DNA of 34,203 nucleotides from Phycisphaerae bacterium (GCA_016873275.1 VGXO01000001.1:125678-159880); one strand, 5' to 3'; positions 8,546-17,035 are shown, counted from the first letter of the stretch. A program made the numbers and translations. The notes: generated by a model from the letters alone, not told the origin.

Positions 8546-11533
8546 TCAGCGGAGGAAGAGCTGGGCGGGCGCCGCGGCAGGCGGCGGACCAGCGAAGGAG
8601 GCGGCGCCATCCTCGAAGGTCGTGCCGACGAGGAGCGCCGGACCGCCGTCGCGGGGAAGGACGACGACGAACGCGCCGCCGCGGAGGACCGCGTCGCCGG
8701 CGCCGCGGAAGGGACCGTTGGGACCCTCGGCGCGAAGCGTGCCGGCGGGGACCGCCGGGCGGAGCGCCGAGACGAGCTCGCGCCACCAGAGGTCCTCGCG
8801 GTCGGAGGCGGCGGCGGCGTCCGGCGCCTCGCCGATCGCGAGCCGCGCGGCGCGGCGGGCGGCGGCGAGCGCCGCGCGACCCTCGGGCGCGACCTTCACC
8901 CAGTCGAGGCTCCGGTCACCGAGGCGACCGGTCGAGAGGTCCTCCCGCCACGCCGCCGACACGTCCGCCTCGGGTCCCGGCAGCGTTGCGTGGACGCTCC
9001 AGACGAGCCGCAGGAACGCAAGCTGCATCAGCGGGTCGTCGTCCGCCTCGGCGGACGCTGCCTTCGCGAGGGCGAGCACCTCGCGTCGCACCGCGCTTCC
9101 GGGCACCGCGGCGAGGCGGGGGAGGTGCGTCCGCAGGAGCCGCGCCGGCATCGTCTCGACCGGCGTTCCCGAGGGCGGCGCGGGCAGGTCGGTGCGGGTC
9201 GAGAGCGTCCCCGGCGGCGCGAGCAGGTCGAGCTCGCTCGAGAGCGCGCCATCGAGGACGCCGGCGCCTCCGGCGCGGCGGTAGACGAAGCCGCCGTTGG
9301 CGAGCGGCACCCGCTCGAGCGTCGCGAAGCCGGAGGCGAGGAGCCGTGCCGCGGCGAGCGAGCGCTCGTCGAGGGCGTCGTCGGGAAGCGCCGCGAGGCG
9401 CTCCGCGTGCCCGCCGAGGCGCCGCGCCGCGTCGGCGTGAGGCGAGCGCGGGAACCGCTCGAGGTGCTCGCGGACGAGCGACGCGACCGCCCGCGCCGAG
9501 CCGCGGTCCTCGGGATGGAAGGGATCGTCCGGAGGCGTCGTCGCGCGGATCGAGCGCGAGGCGACCTCGCGCCACTGGCGGATCCCAAGCGCCGCGTCCG
9601 CCGCGGCGAGCCCTGCCTCGTAGGAGGGGGCGAGCCCCCGTGCCGCGAGCACCGCGCCGTGCCGATCGAGGAGCGCCCGGTACGCCGCGGCGAACCGCTC
9701 CTCGTCGGCGTCCTCCGCGAGGAGCTCGCCGAGGAGCCGGTCGAGGTCGGCGAGCCCCTCGACCCGTCGGGTCAGTCCCTCGCGCCGCGCCGCGAGGCGG
9801 TCGAGGAAGAGGTCGATCGAGGCTCGCTCGGTCGCCGGGACGGGCGCGGCGTCGATCCCCGCCCGCGCCTCGTCGCGGACGAGGTCGACCGCGGCGAGCG
9901 CGGCGGCGACCTCCGCGGGACCGGCGTTCGGGGGAGGCGACGCCTGCGCCGCGAGGGTCCGCTCGAGCTCGGCAAGGAGCGCCCGGAGCTCGACCGCGCG
10001 GCGCTCGTCGAGCTGCGCGAGCGACTCCCGGGCGCGCGACTCGAGCGCGGCGGCTTCCTCGACCTCGCCGCCCCGCGGACCGGCGCCCGCGAGGAGCCGA
10101 AGCGCCGACTCCGCCGCGCCGCGGCGGGCGGCGTCGTCGCCCTGCGCCTCGAGGAGCGACTCCGCCTGCGCGAGGAGCGCCGCGACCGCCGCGCGGCGAT
10201 CACGATCCGTCGCGACCGCCGCGCGGGCGGCATCGAGCGATCGGCTCATGCGGTCGCGGGAGGCGGGAAGCCAGGCGTCGCCCGCGCGCCCGGTCGCGTC
10301 GAGGTCGGCGAGGAGCGCCTCGGCGGCGACGAGCTCGCCCGCGGCGACGAGGCGGTCGAGATCCTCCGCCGAGGCAAGCGCCGCCCGCTCGCGGGCGAGG
10401 CGCCAGGCGCCGAGGGAGATCGCGGAGGCGGCGATCAGGACGACTCCGCCGACGACCGCGGCGCGGACGCGGCGGCGCCGAGTCATCTCCGCGTCGTGGC
10501 GTCCGCGGAGCGCCTCGACGCGGACGAGGAGCCGCGGCGGCGTCGGTCGCTCGGTCCGCCCGAGCGCCGCGGCGATCGGCTCGACCTCGCGCCAGGCGGC
10601 GCCCGAGTCGAGCGACCGCTCGAGGTCGGCGGAGAGCCGCGCCGCGTCGAGGTCGAGCGACTCCTCGCGGCGGAGCGACGCGGTCCAGCGGAACGCCGAC
10701 TCGCCGCGCTCGAGGAGGTCGCGGCGCGGACCCTGCGCCTCGTCCGCCGGAAGCGACGCGACGAGCGCCCGCCACGCGGGCTCCAGCCGGTCGAGCGCCG
10801 GGCGGTCCATCGCCGCGAACGCGCCATGGACCGAGTCGGCGAGCGCGGCGAGATCGCGATGCGACGCGCCCGAGCGGAGCCTCGCGAGGTCGCGGGCGAT
10901 CCCCGTGCCGAGGTCCTCGCCGAGGATCCGCGCCCACGATCTCGCGCGGAGCGACCGCTCGACCGCCTCGAGCGCCGGGAGGTCCCCGCGGGATGCTGCA
11001 TCGCGGGCGGCGCGGCGGATCGCGGACTCCGCCGCCCGCTCGAGGAGGTCGATCTCGGCGGCGACCGACGCGTCGCGGCGGTCGAGGGCACGCAGCCGGT
11101 CGAGGACCGCGAGCCGCTCGAGCGGCGGTCGCGCGGCGAGCGCGGCGGCGACGCGGGCCCGCTGCTCCTCCGCCCGCGAGCGGAGGGAGACGTAGGCGAC
11201 GTTCAGCCGCTCGATCAGGCGCCGATCGATCGAGCCTCGCCGTCCGACGCTCGACAGGAACCGTCGTCCCGCCTCGTCCTGCGTGAGCACGCCGACGATC
11301 CGCTCGATCTCCGCCGCGCGGCGGACGAGCCCGCCGGAGTCTTCCGCGTAGGCGACCGACTCGGCGAGGAGTCCCTCGTCGAGCCACCCGCCGAGGATCG
11401 CGAGCGCCTCGGCGATCCGGGCGGACTCGGCGGCGAGGCGGCGGGCGAGCTCCGGATCGAGCCGAGCCGCGTCGCGGGAGGCGACCGCGCGGTCGAGGTC
11501 GGCGACGAGTCCGAGGTCCCACGTCGCGGTCAT
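8546..11533 (-). CDS. Large single-pass helical protein of the GAP1/stator locus
   Basis: The protein has 995 residues and belongs to no family I can name. The N-terminal part (about 1-350) is soluble and almost all helical. One membrane helix lies at about 354-376, flanked by RRRR on the cytoplasmic side. The remaining 620 residues are rich in Ala, Arg, Glu and Leu, with long coiled-coil stretches (about 385-560) and a mixed region towards the C-terminus. It should therefore link cytoplasm to periplasm. The start MTATWDLG overlaps the stop of the tail-anchored GAP1-N gene as ATGA; an upstream in-frame start would run further into that gene. The position between GAP1-N and ExbB suggests a scaffold that couples nucleotide-dependent events inside to the stator. 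It could correspond to the middle or C-terminal modules of GAP1 proteins, but I cannot show that. Confidence 0.6.
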   Translation of the reverse strand: MTATWDLGLVADLDRAVASRDAARLDPELARRLAAESARIAEALAILGGWLDEGLLAESVAYAEDSGGLVRRAAEIERIVGVLTQDEAGRRFLSSVGRRGSIDRRLIERLNVAYVSLRSRAEEQRARVAAALAARPPLERLAVLDRLRALDRRDASVAAEIDLLERAAESAIRRAARDAASRGDLPALEAVERSLRARSWARILGEDLGTGIARDLARLRSGASHRDLAALADSVHGAFAAMDRPALDRLEPAWRALVASLPADEAQGPRRDLLERGESAFRWTASLRREESLDLDAARLSADLERSLDSGAAWREVEPIAAALGRTERPTPPRLLVRVEALRGRHDAEMTRRRRVRAAVVGGVVLIAASAISLGAWRLARERAALASAEDLDRLVAAGELVAAEALLADLDATGRAGDAWLPASRDRMSRSLDAARAAVATDRDRRAAVAALLAQAESLLEAQGDDAARRGAAESALRLLAGAGPRGGEVEEAAALESRARESLAQLDERRAVELRALLAELERTLAAQASPPPNAGPAEVAAALAAVDLVRDEARAGIDAAPVPATERASIDLFLDRLAARREGLTRRVEGLADLDRLLGELLAEDADEERFAAAYRALLDRHGAVLAARGLAPSYEAGLAAADAALGIRQWREVASRSIRATTPPDDPFHPEDRGSARAVASLVREHLERFPRSPHADAARRLGGHAERLAALPDDALDERSLAAARLLASGFATLERVPLANGGFVYRRAGGAGVLDGALSSELDLLAPPGTLSTRTDLPAPPSGTPVETMPARLLRTHLPRLAAVPGSAVRREVLALAKAASAEADDDPLMQLAFLRLVWSVHATLPGPEADVSAAWREDLSTGRLGDRSLDWVKVAPEGRAALAAARRAARLAIGEAPDAAAASDREDLWWRELVSALRPAVPAGTLRAEGPNGPFRGAGDAVLRGGAFVVVLPRDGGPALLVGTTFEDGAASFAGPPPAAAPAQLFLR

Positions 11534-12513
11534 GGCGCGACCTCCCGCAGCAGCAGCCACGCGACGAGTCCCGCGAGGAGGAGCGAGACCGCGACCGCCG
11601 CGGCGAGGAGGAGGCGCGGCGAGCGGGGGGCGTCGTCGAGCACGACCTCGATCGGGATCGCGAGGAAGCGCGGGTCGTCGATGGGCTCGATCGTCTCCTC
11701 CTCGACCGCGCCGAAGGCGACCGCAGGACGCTCGGGCGTGCCGCCGAGCGGTCGTCCCTGCCTCGCCGCGTCCGCCTCGGGCGATGCCGGAGGGGAGGCG
11801 GGGGCGCGGAGGTCAAGCAATGCTGCGCCCGCAGGCATCGGCTTGGTGGCGATCGCGAGCGCCTCCGGATCGAGCATCGCGCAGAGGATCGTGGTCCCCG
11901 GCGGCGCGTGGTCGAGCCGGTCGGCGAAGGAGAAGCTCGACCGACGCTCGCGCGGAAGGAGCGCGAGCATCTCGACCGCGAGACGACGCGGGTCGGCGCG
12001 GGCGGGCAGGAGCAGGACGAGCGGCTCCCCGCCGAGCACCTCGATCCGTCGGAGCGCCTCGCCCGCCCAGCCGGCGTCGCCGGTCGCGGACGCCCACGCC
12101 GCGCAGGGCATGCCGCCGATCGACGATCCAGGAAGCGGGGGCGGCGCCGCGATCTCGCGCGGTGGACCCTCCCATCGCTCGAGCGGGCGCCACTCCGAGA
12201 CGAGCGCCGCGGGATCGACGGACCCGAGGTCGCGCTCGTCGAGGAGGAGGTGATGCGCGACGCGGTTGGGACCTCCGCCCGCATCCGGCGCCGGTCGCGT
12301 CGAGGAGAGGATCGACCACGCGGAGCCGAGCGCCTCGACCCGCCGCAGCGCGAGCGTGGGGCGCGGGTCGCGGTCGAGCCGGTGCCCGGAGAGCCCGACC
12401 GCGAGGCGCTCGGCGAGCGGCGGCATCCCCGCGGTGCGGGCGACGACGTGGAAGCCGGGTCCGCCGCCGTCGAGCCCGCGAGGCGCCCAGGCGTGGACGA
12501 GCTCGAGGCTCAT
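11530..12513 (-). CDS. Tail-anchored GAP1-N family protein
   Basis: The protein has 327 residues. The opening E-L-V-H-A-W-A-P-R-G-L-D-G-G-G-P-G-F, then VVARTAGMP, L-S-G-H-R and NRVAHHLLLDERDL fit the GAP1-N pattern as I remember it from planctomycete proteins (prGLk-G--GF-tVa-T-gmp ... N-lAHH--l). A second part (about 155-220) has LVLLLPARADP and LLPRERRSSFSF, typical of the region after GAP1-N. A linker leads to one C-terminal membrane helix (about 298-322), so the protein is tail-anchored with GAP1-N inside. GAP1 proteins are predicted regulators or partners of DO-GTPases. The start forms an ATGA overlap with the zinc-ribbon gene and the stop forms another with the large helical gene. Confidence 0.75.
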   Translation of the reverse strand: MSLELVHAWAPRGLDGGGPGFHVVARTAGMPPLAERLAVGLSGHRLDRDPRPTLALRRVEALGSAWSILSSTRPAPDAGGGPNRVAHHLLLDERDLGSVDPAALVSEWRPLERWEGPPREIAAPPPLPGSSIGGMPCAAWASATGDAGWAGEALRRIEVLGGEPLVLLLPARADPRRLAVEMLALLPRERRSSFSFADRLDHAPPGTTILCAMLDPEALAIATKPMPAGAALLDLRAPASPPASPEADAARQGRPLGGTPERPAVAFGAVEEETIEPIDDPRFLAIPIEVVLDDAPRSPRLLLAAAVAVSLLLAGLVAWLLLREVAP

Positions 12514-12788
12514 CGAGCGGTGCTCCGCGCGAGCGCATCCTCGACGAGCCCGCGCGGCAGCTCCGCACGGCACGCGGGACACGCGAGGCGGCTGCAGGAT
12601 GCGCCCGAGGGATCGATGGGACGACCCTCGAGGTCGAAGCGACCCGGCGCGAACCGAAGCGCTGCGCCGCCGCCGAGGACGGGATCCTCCGGAAGACCAC
12701 GACCCTCCGCGATCGCGCGGCAGGACTCCGGGTGGAAGGTCGCTCCGCACCCCGGGCATCGGACGATCGATGGTTCGTGGCGGGTCAT
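12510..12788 (-). CDS. Small stand-alone zinc-ribbon protein
   Basis: The protein has 92 residues. Two CxxC knuckles, C11-P-G-C14 and C70-P-A-C73, frame a loop containing F-D-L-E-G-R-P-I-D. This is a zinc-ribbon layout; C23 and C65 are extra cysteines. It is the first gene of the leftward operon and overlaps the GAP1-N gene by 4 nt. As far as I recall, a similar ribbon is fused to the front of DO-GTPases in GAP1 loci. Here it ends at residue 92, about where a G domain would begin, so it may be a detached adaptor for the GTPase encoded at 2-583. It could instead bind nucleic acid; the sequence does not decide this. Confidence 0.7.
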   Translation of the reverse strand: MTRHEPSIVRCPGCGATFHPESCRAIAEGRGLPEDPVLGGGAALRFAPGRFDLEGRPIDPSGASCSRLACPACRAELPRGLVEDALARSTAR

Positions 12789-12865
12789 CAGGCCGGTCGA
12801 TCCGCGGACGCGACGAGGGTATCCGCGGGCGCGATCCCGCGGGATCGAGGCGGGTCGGTCCGGAC

Positions 12866-15250
12866 TCAGCCCGCCGGGCGGAGCTCGATCCGCTCGACCG
12901 CGGCGCCGGGCAGCAGCGGCTCGATCGTGCCGGCACGCCATGACTCGTGCAGGTCGCGGTAGCGGGGATTGGTCGGGTCGCCCGACTGCCCGCCGGGAGT
13001 CTGCAGGATCGCGTCCTCCTCGCGCGAGGGGCTCACCACGAGCCGCGCGCTCGCGCCGAACGTGGGCGCCGCGACCCGCACCGCGTCGGGATGCCCCGCC
13101 TGCGGATGGGCGGGGACGTCGTAGCCCTTCGCGAGGAAGGGCATCGCGAGGCTGATCGGATGGCGGATCGAGGCGGCGTTGCGCTCGCCCCAGGTCGGGC
13201 ACGCGTCGGGACCCTCCGCGAGGCGGAGCTCCGGTCGCGTCGCGACCGTCGCGAGGCGGGCGAGCACGAACTCGCGCCACGAGGAGCTTCCGCGCGGAAG
13301 AAGATGCGGCGGCTCCTCCTCGAGCAGGCGGAGCCAAGGTTCGTCGGAGGCGGCGCGGAAGGCGCGGATCTCATCGTCGGAGACCTCGATGCCGCAGGAC
13401 TCCGCGGCGCGGCGGAGGATCGCCCGCAGGAGCGCCTGCGAGACCGCCGAGCGCACCGCGCCGAGGATGACCGGTCCGCGCTCCGACTCGTCGGCGGTGC
13501 CGGACCATGTCGCGGCGATCTCGCGAAGCGCCCCGAGCTCGCCGCCGGCACCCTCGGGGACCGCGGCGAGGACGACCCGCCGCCATGGCTCGAGCGCCGC
13601 GACCGCCGCGTCGAGCTGGATCGCGAGGAGCGCCTCCTCGTCGACGGGTCCCGCGGCGAGCCGCGCCTCGAGGAGCGCGCGGATCCGGCTCGCCCGCGTC
13701 GGCGGCGCCCAGTGGGAGCCGAGGCGCCGGCTCTCCCCGAGCGGGAGCGACCGGGCGTTCGCGCTGAAGAGGAATCCCGAGGGCGGATCGATCACCCGCG
13801 GTCGGAGCGACTCGTCGAGGGGACCGCTCCACGGCGCGTCGGTGCCGGCGGCGAGCGTGCGCGGCGTCCGACCGTCGGCGCCCGCTCGGTCGGGGAGGAA
13901 CCCCGTCACCGTCCAGCCGATCCGCCCATCGGCGTCCGCGACGAGGGCGTTCTGCGGCGCGCCGCGCCAGCGGGCGAGGATCGCGAGCGCCTCCTCGACG
14001 CCGCCCGCCTCCTCGAGCTCCAGCACGTCGAGGTTCGTTCCGGAGGGATCGTCGAGGATCGTGCGGAGGACGAGCGTCCGTCCCAAGCGATCGACCGCGG
14101 CGACCGGACCCCAGCGGGTCGTGCGCACGCGGAGCTCCTGGGGCTTCGCGCCGCGGACCTCGATCCGCTCGACGAGCTCGCCGAACGGCTCGCTGCCGCC
14201 CTCGATGAGGTAGCGCCCCGGATTCCTCGGATCGACCTCGACGACGATCCAGTCCTCGAGGTCGCCGGTGAGGTTCGTGAAGCCCCACGCGACGCGGCCG
14301 TTCGAGCCGATCAGCACCGCCGGCACGCCGGGGAGCGAGAGCCCGACGAGCTCGACGCCCGGTCGCTCGACCGCCACGCGGTACCAGATCGGCGGCATCG
14401 AGAGCCGCAGGTGCGGATCGTTCGCGAGGATCGCCCGACCATCCGCGGTCCGGGCGCCGGAGACGGCGAAGGCATTGCTCCCCGGGACGAGGATCGCCGC
14501 CGGATCGGGTGACGCGGAGAGGTCGCGCGAGTCGCGCGACTCGCGCGAGGCGAGCAGGGCGTCGGGCGCTGCGTCGGGGTCGGTCTCCCGGCTTGCCTCG
14601 GCGCGAAGCGAGAAGTCGTCGGCGCCGGGGATCGGCGGGCGCGGCTCGGGCACCTCCGGCTCGACGAGGAGCGCGTCGAAGCGCGAGGTCTCCGAGACGA
14701 GGAACTCGAACATCGGCTCGCCGAGGCACGCCCGCCACTCGCCCCACGCGAGCTCGCGGTCGGCGGCCTGGAGGAGCATCGAGTGCATCGCGAGCGCGAC
14801 GAGGATCGAGTCCTCGGCGCGCCAGGGCGCGGGCGGCCAGCCGAGCATCGCGTACTCGGGCGGCGTGCGCATCGTGGCGACCGCGGCGTTCGCGCCTTCG
14901 GCGTAGGCGACGAGGATCGCGCGGGCGTCCTCGGGGAGCCCCGCGAGGACCTCTCCGGCGATGCGGCGGAAGCCGCGCGGTCGCTCGGCGAGATCGCGGT
15001 CGACGACCGCGGGACCCACGAGGGCGGCGAGCTCGCCCGCCGCCGCGCGGCGCATGAGGTCCATCTGGAAGAGTCGGTCCCGCGCGTGGACGAAGCCGAG
15101 GGCGGCGGCGGCGTCGCGCTGGTCGGAGGCGGCGATGACCGGCATGCCGCGGTCGTCGAAGGAGACCGCGACCGGCGCCTCGAGCGAGGGAAGCGTGAAG
15201 GTCGCCGGATCGGCGTGGGCGAGGATCGCCGCGGCGAGGAGGAGGCTCAT
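12866..15250 (-). CDS. Penicillin acylase family Ntn hydrolase, secreted
   Basis: The protein has 794 residues. A signal peptide (about 1-13) ends in AHA. The alpha-chain signature D-D-R-G-M-P-V-I-A and HARDRLFQMDLMRRAAAGEL follow. A spacer peptide then leads to GSNAFAVSG, whose Ser258 would be the N-terminal nucleophile exposed by self-cleavage. LANDPHLRLSMP after it is also typical of the beta chain. Family members hydrolyse amide bonds of beta-lactams, acyl-homoserine lactones or other acylated amines in the periplasm; the substrate cannot be read from the sequence. The spacer before Ser258 contains an odd SRESRDSRD repeat (near 14515-14545). The gene lies 77 nt upstream of the zinc-ribbon gene on the same strand but has no evident link to it. 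A short upstream in-frame extension lacks signal-peptide character and was not used. Confidence 0.88.
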   Translation of the reverse strand: MSLLLAAAILAHADPATFTLPSLEAPVAVSFDDRGMPVIAASDQRDAAAALGFVHARDRLFQMDLMRRAAAGELAALVGPAVVDRDLAERPRGFRRIAGEVLAGLPEDARAILVAYAEGANAAVATMRTPPEYAMLGWPPAPWRAEDSILVALAMHSMLLQAADRELAWGEWRACLGEPMFEFLVSETSRFDALLVEPEVPEPRPPIPGADDFSLRAEASRETDPDAAPDALLASRESRDSRDLSASPDPAAILVPGSNAFAVSGARTADGRAILANDPHLRLSMPPIWYRVAVERPGVELVGLSLPGVPAVLIGSNGRVAWGFTNLTGDLEDWIVVEVDPRNPGRYLIEGGSEPFGELVERIEVRGAKPQELRVRTTRWGPVAAVDRLGRTLVLRTILDDPSGTNLDVLELEEAGGVEEALAILARWRGAPQNALVADADGRIGWTVTGFLPDRAGADGRTPRTLAAGTDAPWSGPLDESLRPRVIDPPSGFLFSANARSLPLGESRRLGSHWAPPTRASRIRALLEARLAAGPVDEEALLAIQLDAAVAALEPWRRVVLAAVPEGAGGELGALREIAATWSGTADESERGPVILGAVRSAVSQALLRAILRRAAESCGIEVSDDEIRAFRAASDEPWLRLLEEEPPHLLPRGSSSWREFVLARLATVATRPELRLAEGPDACPTWGERNAASIRHPISLAMPFLAKGYDVPAHPQAGHPDAVRVAAPTFGASARLVVSPSREEDAILQTPGGQSGDPTNPRYRDLHESWRAGTIEPLLPGAAVERIELRPAG

Positions 15251-15327
15251 GCCCGGAGGGTACGACGGGCGGCCGCAGGCGCGGGGTTCGGGGGCTGGTG
15301 CTTCGGGAGGCACCCATCACCCATGGT

Positions 15328-15442
15328 GCAGCGCTTCGCCGACCCAGTTGTCCACCGGGTCCACCGGGTCCACCGGGTCCACGTCCACCGATCCGAAGTC
15401 CCATGACGACGGAAGGCGCCCGCCGCGCGAGCCTGTGCTACG
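15328..15442 (-). repeat. Copy 1 of an interspersed intergenic repeat element
   Basis: Read on the minus strand, the segment runs CGTAGCACAGGCTCGCG, GGCGCCTTCCGTCGTCATGG, GACTTCGGATCGG, four near-copies of GTGGACCCG, then CAACTGGGTCGGCGAAGCGC. The same modules recur in the same order at 33938-34089 and again from 34143 to the window end. It lies between nuoA and the acylase gene and overlaps neither. Confidence 0.85.
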
Positions 15443-15472
15443 AAAAGCGCCCGCCGCGGCTCCCCCCGCCAC

Positions 15473-15865
15473 TCAATCCCAGCGGAAGACGCCCTTCTTC
15501 CAGGCGTAGACGTACGCCACCACGCTCATCGCGATGAAGAAGATGATCCGCCCGAGGAAGAGCAGTCCCTCGGGGCTGCGGGGACCAAGCTGGGTGAACG
15601 CCACCGCCCAGGGGTAGAGGAAGATGATCTCCACGTCGAAGACGAGGAAGGTCATCGCCAGCACGTAGAACCGCACGTTGAAGCGGCGCCGCGTGCTCCC
15701 GATCGGGTTCATGCCGCTCTCGTACGCGAGTCCCTTCACCGGCGCGTCGGAACTCGGGCCGATGAGGTGGCTCGCGACGATGTTCACCGTCGCGAAGATC
15801 GCCGCCATCAGCAGGATGACGAGGACCGGGAGGTAAAGGTCGAGCTGGACGGCGAGGACGTACAC
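15473..15865 (-). CDS. nuoA: NADH-quinone oxidoreductase subunit A
   Basis: The protein has 130 residues and three membrane helices (about 7-32, 69-90 and 99-120), the usual size for NuoA/ND3, a membrane subunit of respiratory complex I. The conserved loop reads GLAYESGMNPIGS, followed by FNVRFYVLAMTFLVFDVEI and the helix with YPWAVAF. The second residue of the canonical Y-E-C-G motif is Ser here, a variant I believe is found in other phyla. The start is GTG; no in-frame ATG fits. No other nuo gene is nearby: downstream lies a repeat element, and upstream a dockerin-tailed gene ends 58 nt away on the same strand. The gene is therefore orphaned from a nuo operon. Confidence 0.92.
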   Translation of the reverse strand: MYVLAVQLDLYLPVLVILLMAAIFATVNIVASHLIGPSSDAPVKGLAYESGMNPIGSTRRRFNVRFYVLAMTFLVFDVEIIFLYPWAVAFTQLGPRSPEGLLFLGRIIFFIAMSVVAYVYAWKKGVFRWD

Positions 15866-15923
15866 GGGGGCGGGATGGTACCAGTCCCCCGCGTTCGGTC
15901 ACGCCGGCGGCGGTCGCGGGGGT

Positions 15924-16958
15924 CTACTCGTTCACGCCCCAGTTGCCGAGCAGGATCGACAGGTCCGCGCCGTTCACGATCCCGTCGCCGTTGAGGTCTG
16001 CCGGCACGCCGCCGGTGCCCCACGCCCCGAGCAGGATCGAGAGGTCGGCGCCGTCCACGCTTCCGTCGCCGTTCAGGTCGCCGAGCGGCGTCACGGCCGC
16101 GCCGAAGGCATCGACCACGAGGCTGAAGCCGGTGGTCGCCTCGATCGACTCGATCGTGCCGGAGAAGATCACCGTGGCGAGCCCGCCCGGCGGCAGCACC
16201 GTCGGGAGGTCGAGGGTCTGGTCGGGGAATGGCTGGCCCACCGGCTGCGTGATGGTCTGCGAGCTCTCGAGGGAGAACTCGATCGCCAGCGTGTTCGGAC
16301 CCGGGACCATCGTGCCGGAGATGGGGACCACCGCGGGCGTCGGACCGACCTCGAAGACCTGACCGCCCTGCGTGATCGTCGTGATCACCTCGACCGGGAC
16401 CCCGCCGAGGACCGCGTAGCCGCCGCCCTTCGCGGGCGTGACGACGAGCGTGCCAGCGCCGGTCTGGGTCATGACCACCGAGTCGATCGTCGCGGTGCCG
16501 AGCGGCACCGGGATCGGCACGCCGCCCGGGAAGAGCGAGTTGGGCGCGAAGGTGCGGAAGGTCGAGTAGAGAAAGGTCAGCGTCAGGTCGAGCTCGCCCG
16601 GCACGCCGCCGAGCAGGTTCAGCGAGAGTCCCTCGACCGCGGCGGTCGGCTGACCCGGGCTCCACACGATGTCGAACGATCCCGTGGTGTCGCCGACGAT
16701 CGTCCCGCCGAAGGCAAGGTCGCCGGTGTAGGGAATCGGCTGGTTGCCGCTGCCGCCGAAGATGCCCGGCAGGGTGCGGGTGCCGGTCGGGTTGTTGGTC
16801 GCGTCGTAGTCGCCGATGAGGGAGCCGACGATCGGGATCCCGATCGAGAGGTCGAGCGTGATCGCGCTCTCCTTCGCGTCGACGTCGAAGCGGTACTGCG
16901 TGGCGGCGGCGGTGCCGAGGCAGGACCCGGCGAGGAGGGCGGCGAGGATCGTGCGCAT
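15924..16958 (-). CDS. Secreted beta-rich protein with C-terminal dockerin-like repeats
   Basis: The protein has 344 residues. A signal peptide (about 1-19) ends in TAAA, followed by QYRFDVDAKES. Residues about 20-285 are rich in Gly, Thr, Val and Pro with regular beta strands and almost no charged helix, as in surface or matrix proteins. The last 55 residues hold two dockerin/EF-hand-like calcium loops, D-L-N-G-D-G-S-V-D and D-L-N-G-D-G-I-V-N, each followed by ADLSILLG-WG, with a 27-residue period. Such tails are common on planctomycete exported proteins; whether they bind cohesins, sort the protein or only bind calcium is unknown. The function of the body is not recognised. A promoter-like TTGGTT-16-TAGGTT lies upstream. 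Confidence 0.8.
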   Translation of the reverse strand: MRTILAALLAGSCLGTAAATQYRFDVDAKESAITLDLSIGIPIVGSLIGDYDATNNPTGTRTLPGIFGGSGNQPIPYTGDLAFGGTIVGDTTGSFDIVWSPGQPTAAVEGLSLNLLGGVPGELDLTLTFLYSTFRTFAPNSLFPGGVPIPVPLGTATIDSVVMTQTGAGTLVVTPAKGGGYAVLGGVPVEVITTITQGGQVFEVGPTPAVVPISGTMVPGPNTLAIEFSLESSQTITQPVGQPFPDQTLDLPTVLPPGGLATVIFSGTIESIEATTGFSLVVDAFGAAVTPLGDLNGDGSVDGADLSILLGAWGTGGVPADLNGDGIVNGADLSILLGNWGVNE

Positions 16959-17035
16959 CTGGGACTCCGGGCTCGTCGGTCGGGCGGGGAAGTCGGTGCT
17001 TCGCGGACCTTCCGTGGATCGTGGGACCCCTCGAC

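Noticed and set aside
6958-12253. Very long plus-strand open frames (over 1,200 codons) opposite the stator and GAP1 genes
   Set aside because: They are Arg-rich, contain no domain motif and lie opposite genes with clear membrane segments and overlapping starts and stops.
12866-15250. Acylase as a member of the GAP1/stator operon
   Set aside because: Same strand and only a 77-bp gap, but it has its own signal peptide and a common, unrelated enzymatic role, and the tight ATGA coupling begins only at the zinc-ribbon gene.
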